Assembly (NCBI GenBank): GCA_024693065.1
Contig: JAILLP010000030.1
Location: 182,593 to 246,592 of the forward strand
Source of the DNA: Paludibacteraceae bacterium
GTDB taxonomy: Bacteria; Bacteroidota; Bacteroidia; Bacteroidales; Paludibacteraceae
Length of the DNA stretch: 64,000 nucleotides
Direction: 5' to 3'
Shown here: positions 63,515 to 64,000 of the stretch, piece by piece
How positions within the stretch are numbered: position 1 is the first letter of the stretch
Layout: each line of letters begins with the position of its first letter
Program-made: the position numbers and the translations under genes
The notes under the pieces: model-generated
The model's input: only the letters and a program-made list of their open reading frames with translations
What the model was told of the DNA's origin: nothing
Database searches by the model: none

Positions 63515-64000
63515 ATGGGAAAAGTAATGTGTCATTCCATGGTTAGGAAATCCGTTTACACAACACTGTTGGTGATGCTGTCTCTGCAAACTGCAGTTGG
63601 TGGCTCTTGGCTGAAAAACCAGACGAAGTCGAACGTCTCGTTCGACGAGGTGGCCGCATTGGTGGATCGAGGCGGGTCGGGCTATTGCCTGGTGCAGAAG
63701 GACGGTGCGATTTTCTGGAGCGCAGACGGCTCTTCGTGGAACTCAAGCACGGGGACGGTGTCGATGACATTAACCTGTGCGGATTTCTTCGACCAGAACC
63801 ATGGCGTGGTCGCAGGGAATGGAATCTTCGAATATACGACGAATGGAGGTGAGTCTTGGACTTACAAGGAAATCTCCTTCTTCAATGTGCGGGGTGTCTG
63901 CATGACCTCCGCCAACACGGCGGTGCTCGTGGGCGAAGGCGGCAATATCGCCTTGTATACCTTCGGGAACGGCGTGATTATTCCGTATGCCAGCCCCGTG
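63515..64000 (+). CDS. Exported propeller-type protein, cut by window edge
   Basis: The frame stays open for 162 codons to the last base of the window, so the C-terminus is missing. A signal peptide (KSVYTTLLVMLSLQTAVGG) is followed by propeller-like repeats (CLVQKDGAIFWSADGSSWNS, GIFEYTTNGGESWTYKEIS, NTAVLVGEGGNIALYTFG). The same YCF48/BNR-type pattern ends the preceding protein. ATG at 63539 is an alternative start with a shorter N-terminus. The end of the RHS-family protein may lie further on in this or a later gene. Confidence 0.75.
   Translation, partial: MGKVMCHSMVRKSVYTTLLVMLSLQTAVGGSWLKNQTKSNVSFDEVAALVDRGGSGYCLVQKDGAIFWSADGSSWNSSTGTVSMTLTCADFFDQNHGVVAGNGIFEYTTNGGESWTYKEISFFNVRGVCMTSANTAVLVGEGGNIALYTFGNGVIIPYASPV

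Noticed and set aside
40744..64000. Polymorphic toxin and immunity pair
   Set aside because: RHS-like N-terminal proteins suggested it, but no RHS core with DPxG-type end, toxin domain or immunity gene is visible inside the window.

Overview
The window reads as chromosomal DNA of a member of the Bacteroidota, probably the order Bacteroidales. Three lines of evidence point there. Strong promoters have the TTTG-N19/20-TAnnTTTG form typical of this phylum. Several secreted proteins end in type IX secretion system (T9SS) sorting domains, and a PorP/SprF protein is encoded. The RHS-like proteins are of a type I know only from this phylum. I see no CRISPR array, insertion sequence, phage gene or rRNA.

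Layout, left half. At 91-5676 (minus) lies a 1861-residue BspA-like repeat protein with a T9SS tail. At 6043-9300 come a GH3-family acyl-adenylating enzyme coupled to a HAD hydrolase, then a hexapeptide acyltransferase, followed by tRNA-Asp. At 9679-14608 two SGNH-type proteins and an MBOAT acyltransferase look like a polysaccharide O-acylation operon. Then follow prs (PRPP synthase), a SNF2 helicase, a two-gene secreted pair (a short T9SS-tailed protein and a beta-helix protein), a lone vsr endonuclease and a large minus-strand beta-helix T9SS cargo. A tRNA-Asn and a minus-strand run of metallo-hydrolase, PlsC-like acyltransferase and CE2-like esterase lipoprotein lead to a plus-strand pair of DUF3109 protein and M16 peptidase. 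An AT-rich island (about 32.1-33.8 kb) holds a membrane protein, a lipoprotein and a gene remnant.

Layout, right half. From 34160 to the right edge every gene is on the plus strand and encodes an exported protein. First comes a type-B T9SS cargo with about eleven Ig-like repeats, paired with a PorP/SprF protein. After a terminator and a promoter, a second block begins at 40744: a 2381-residue Ig/PA14/solenoid protein, an RHS-family N-terminal protein, a small secreted protein, an Ig-repeat protein that carries what looks like the missing C-terminal end of the RHS protein, a small protein possibly of LolA-like fold, a second RHS-family protein whose C-terminus is a beta-propeller instead of RHS repeats, and a further propeller protein cut off by the window edge.

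The most interesting feature is this second block. It looks like an RHS/YD-type secreted system whose usual polypeptides have been cut and re-joined. One carbohydrate-binding-like domain appears to be divided between two genes about 0.7 kb apart at the protein ends (about 2.4 kb between the two half-domains), and the RHS core is displaced by propellers. None of the complete proteins in the block shows a clear T9SS sorting tail. Family assignments come from motifs and remembered family sequences, not from searches.
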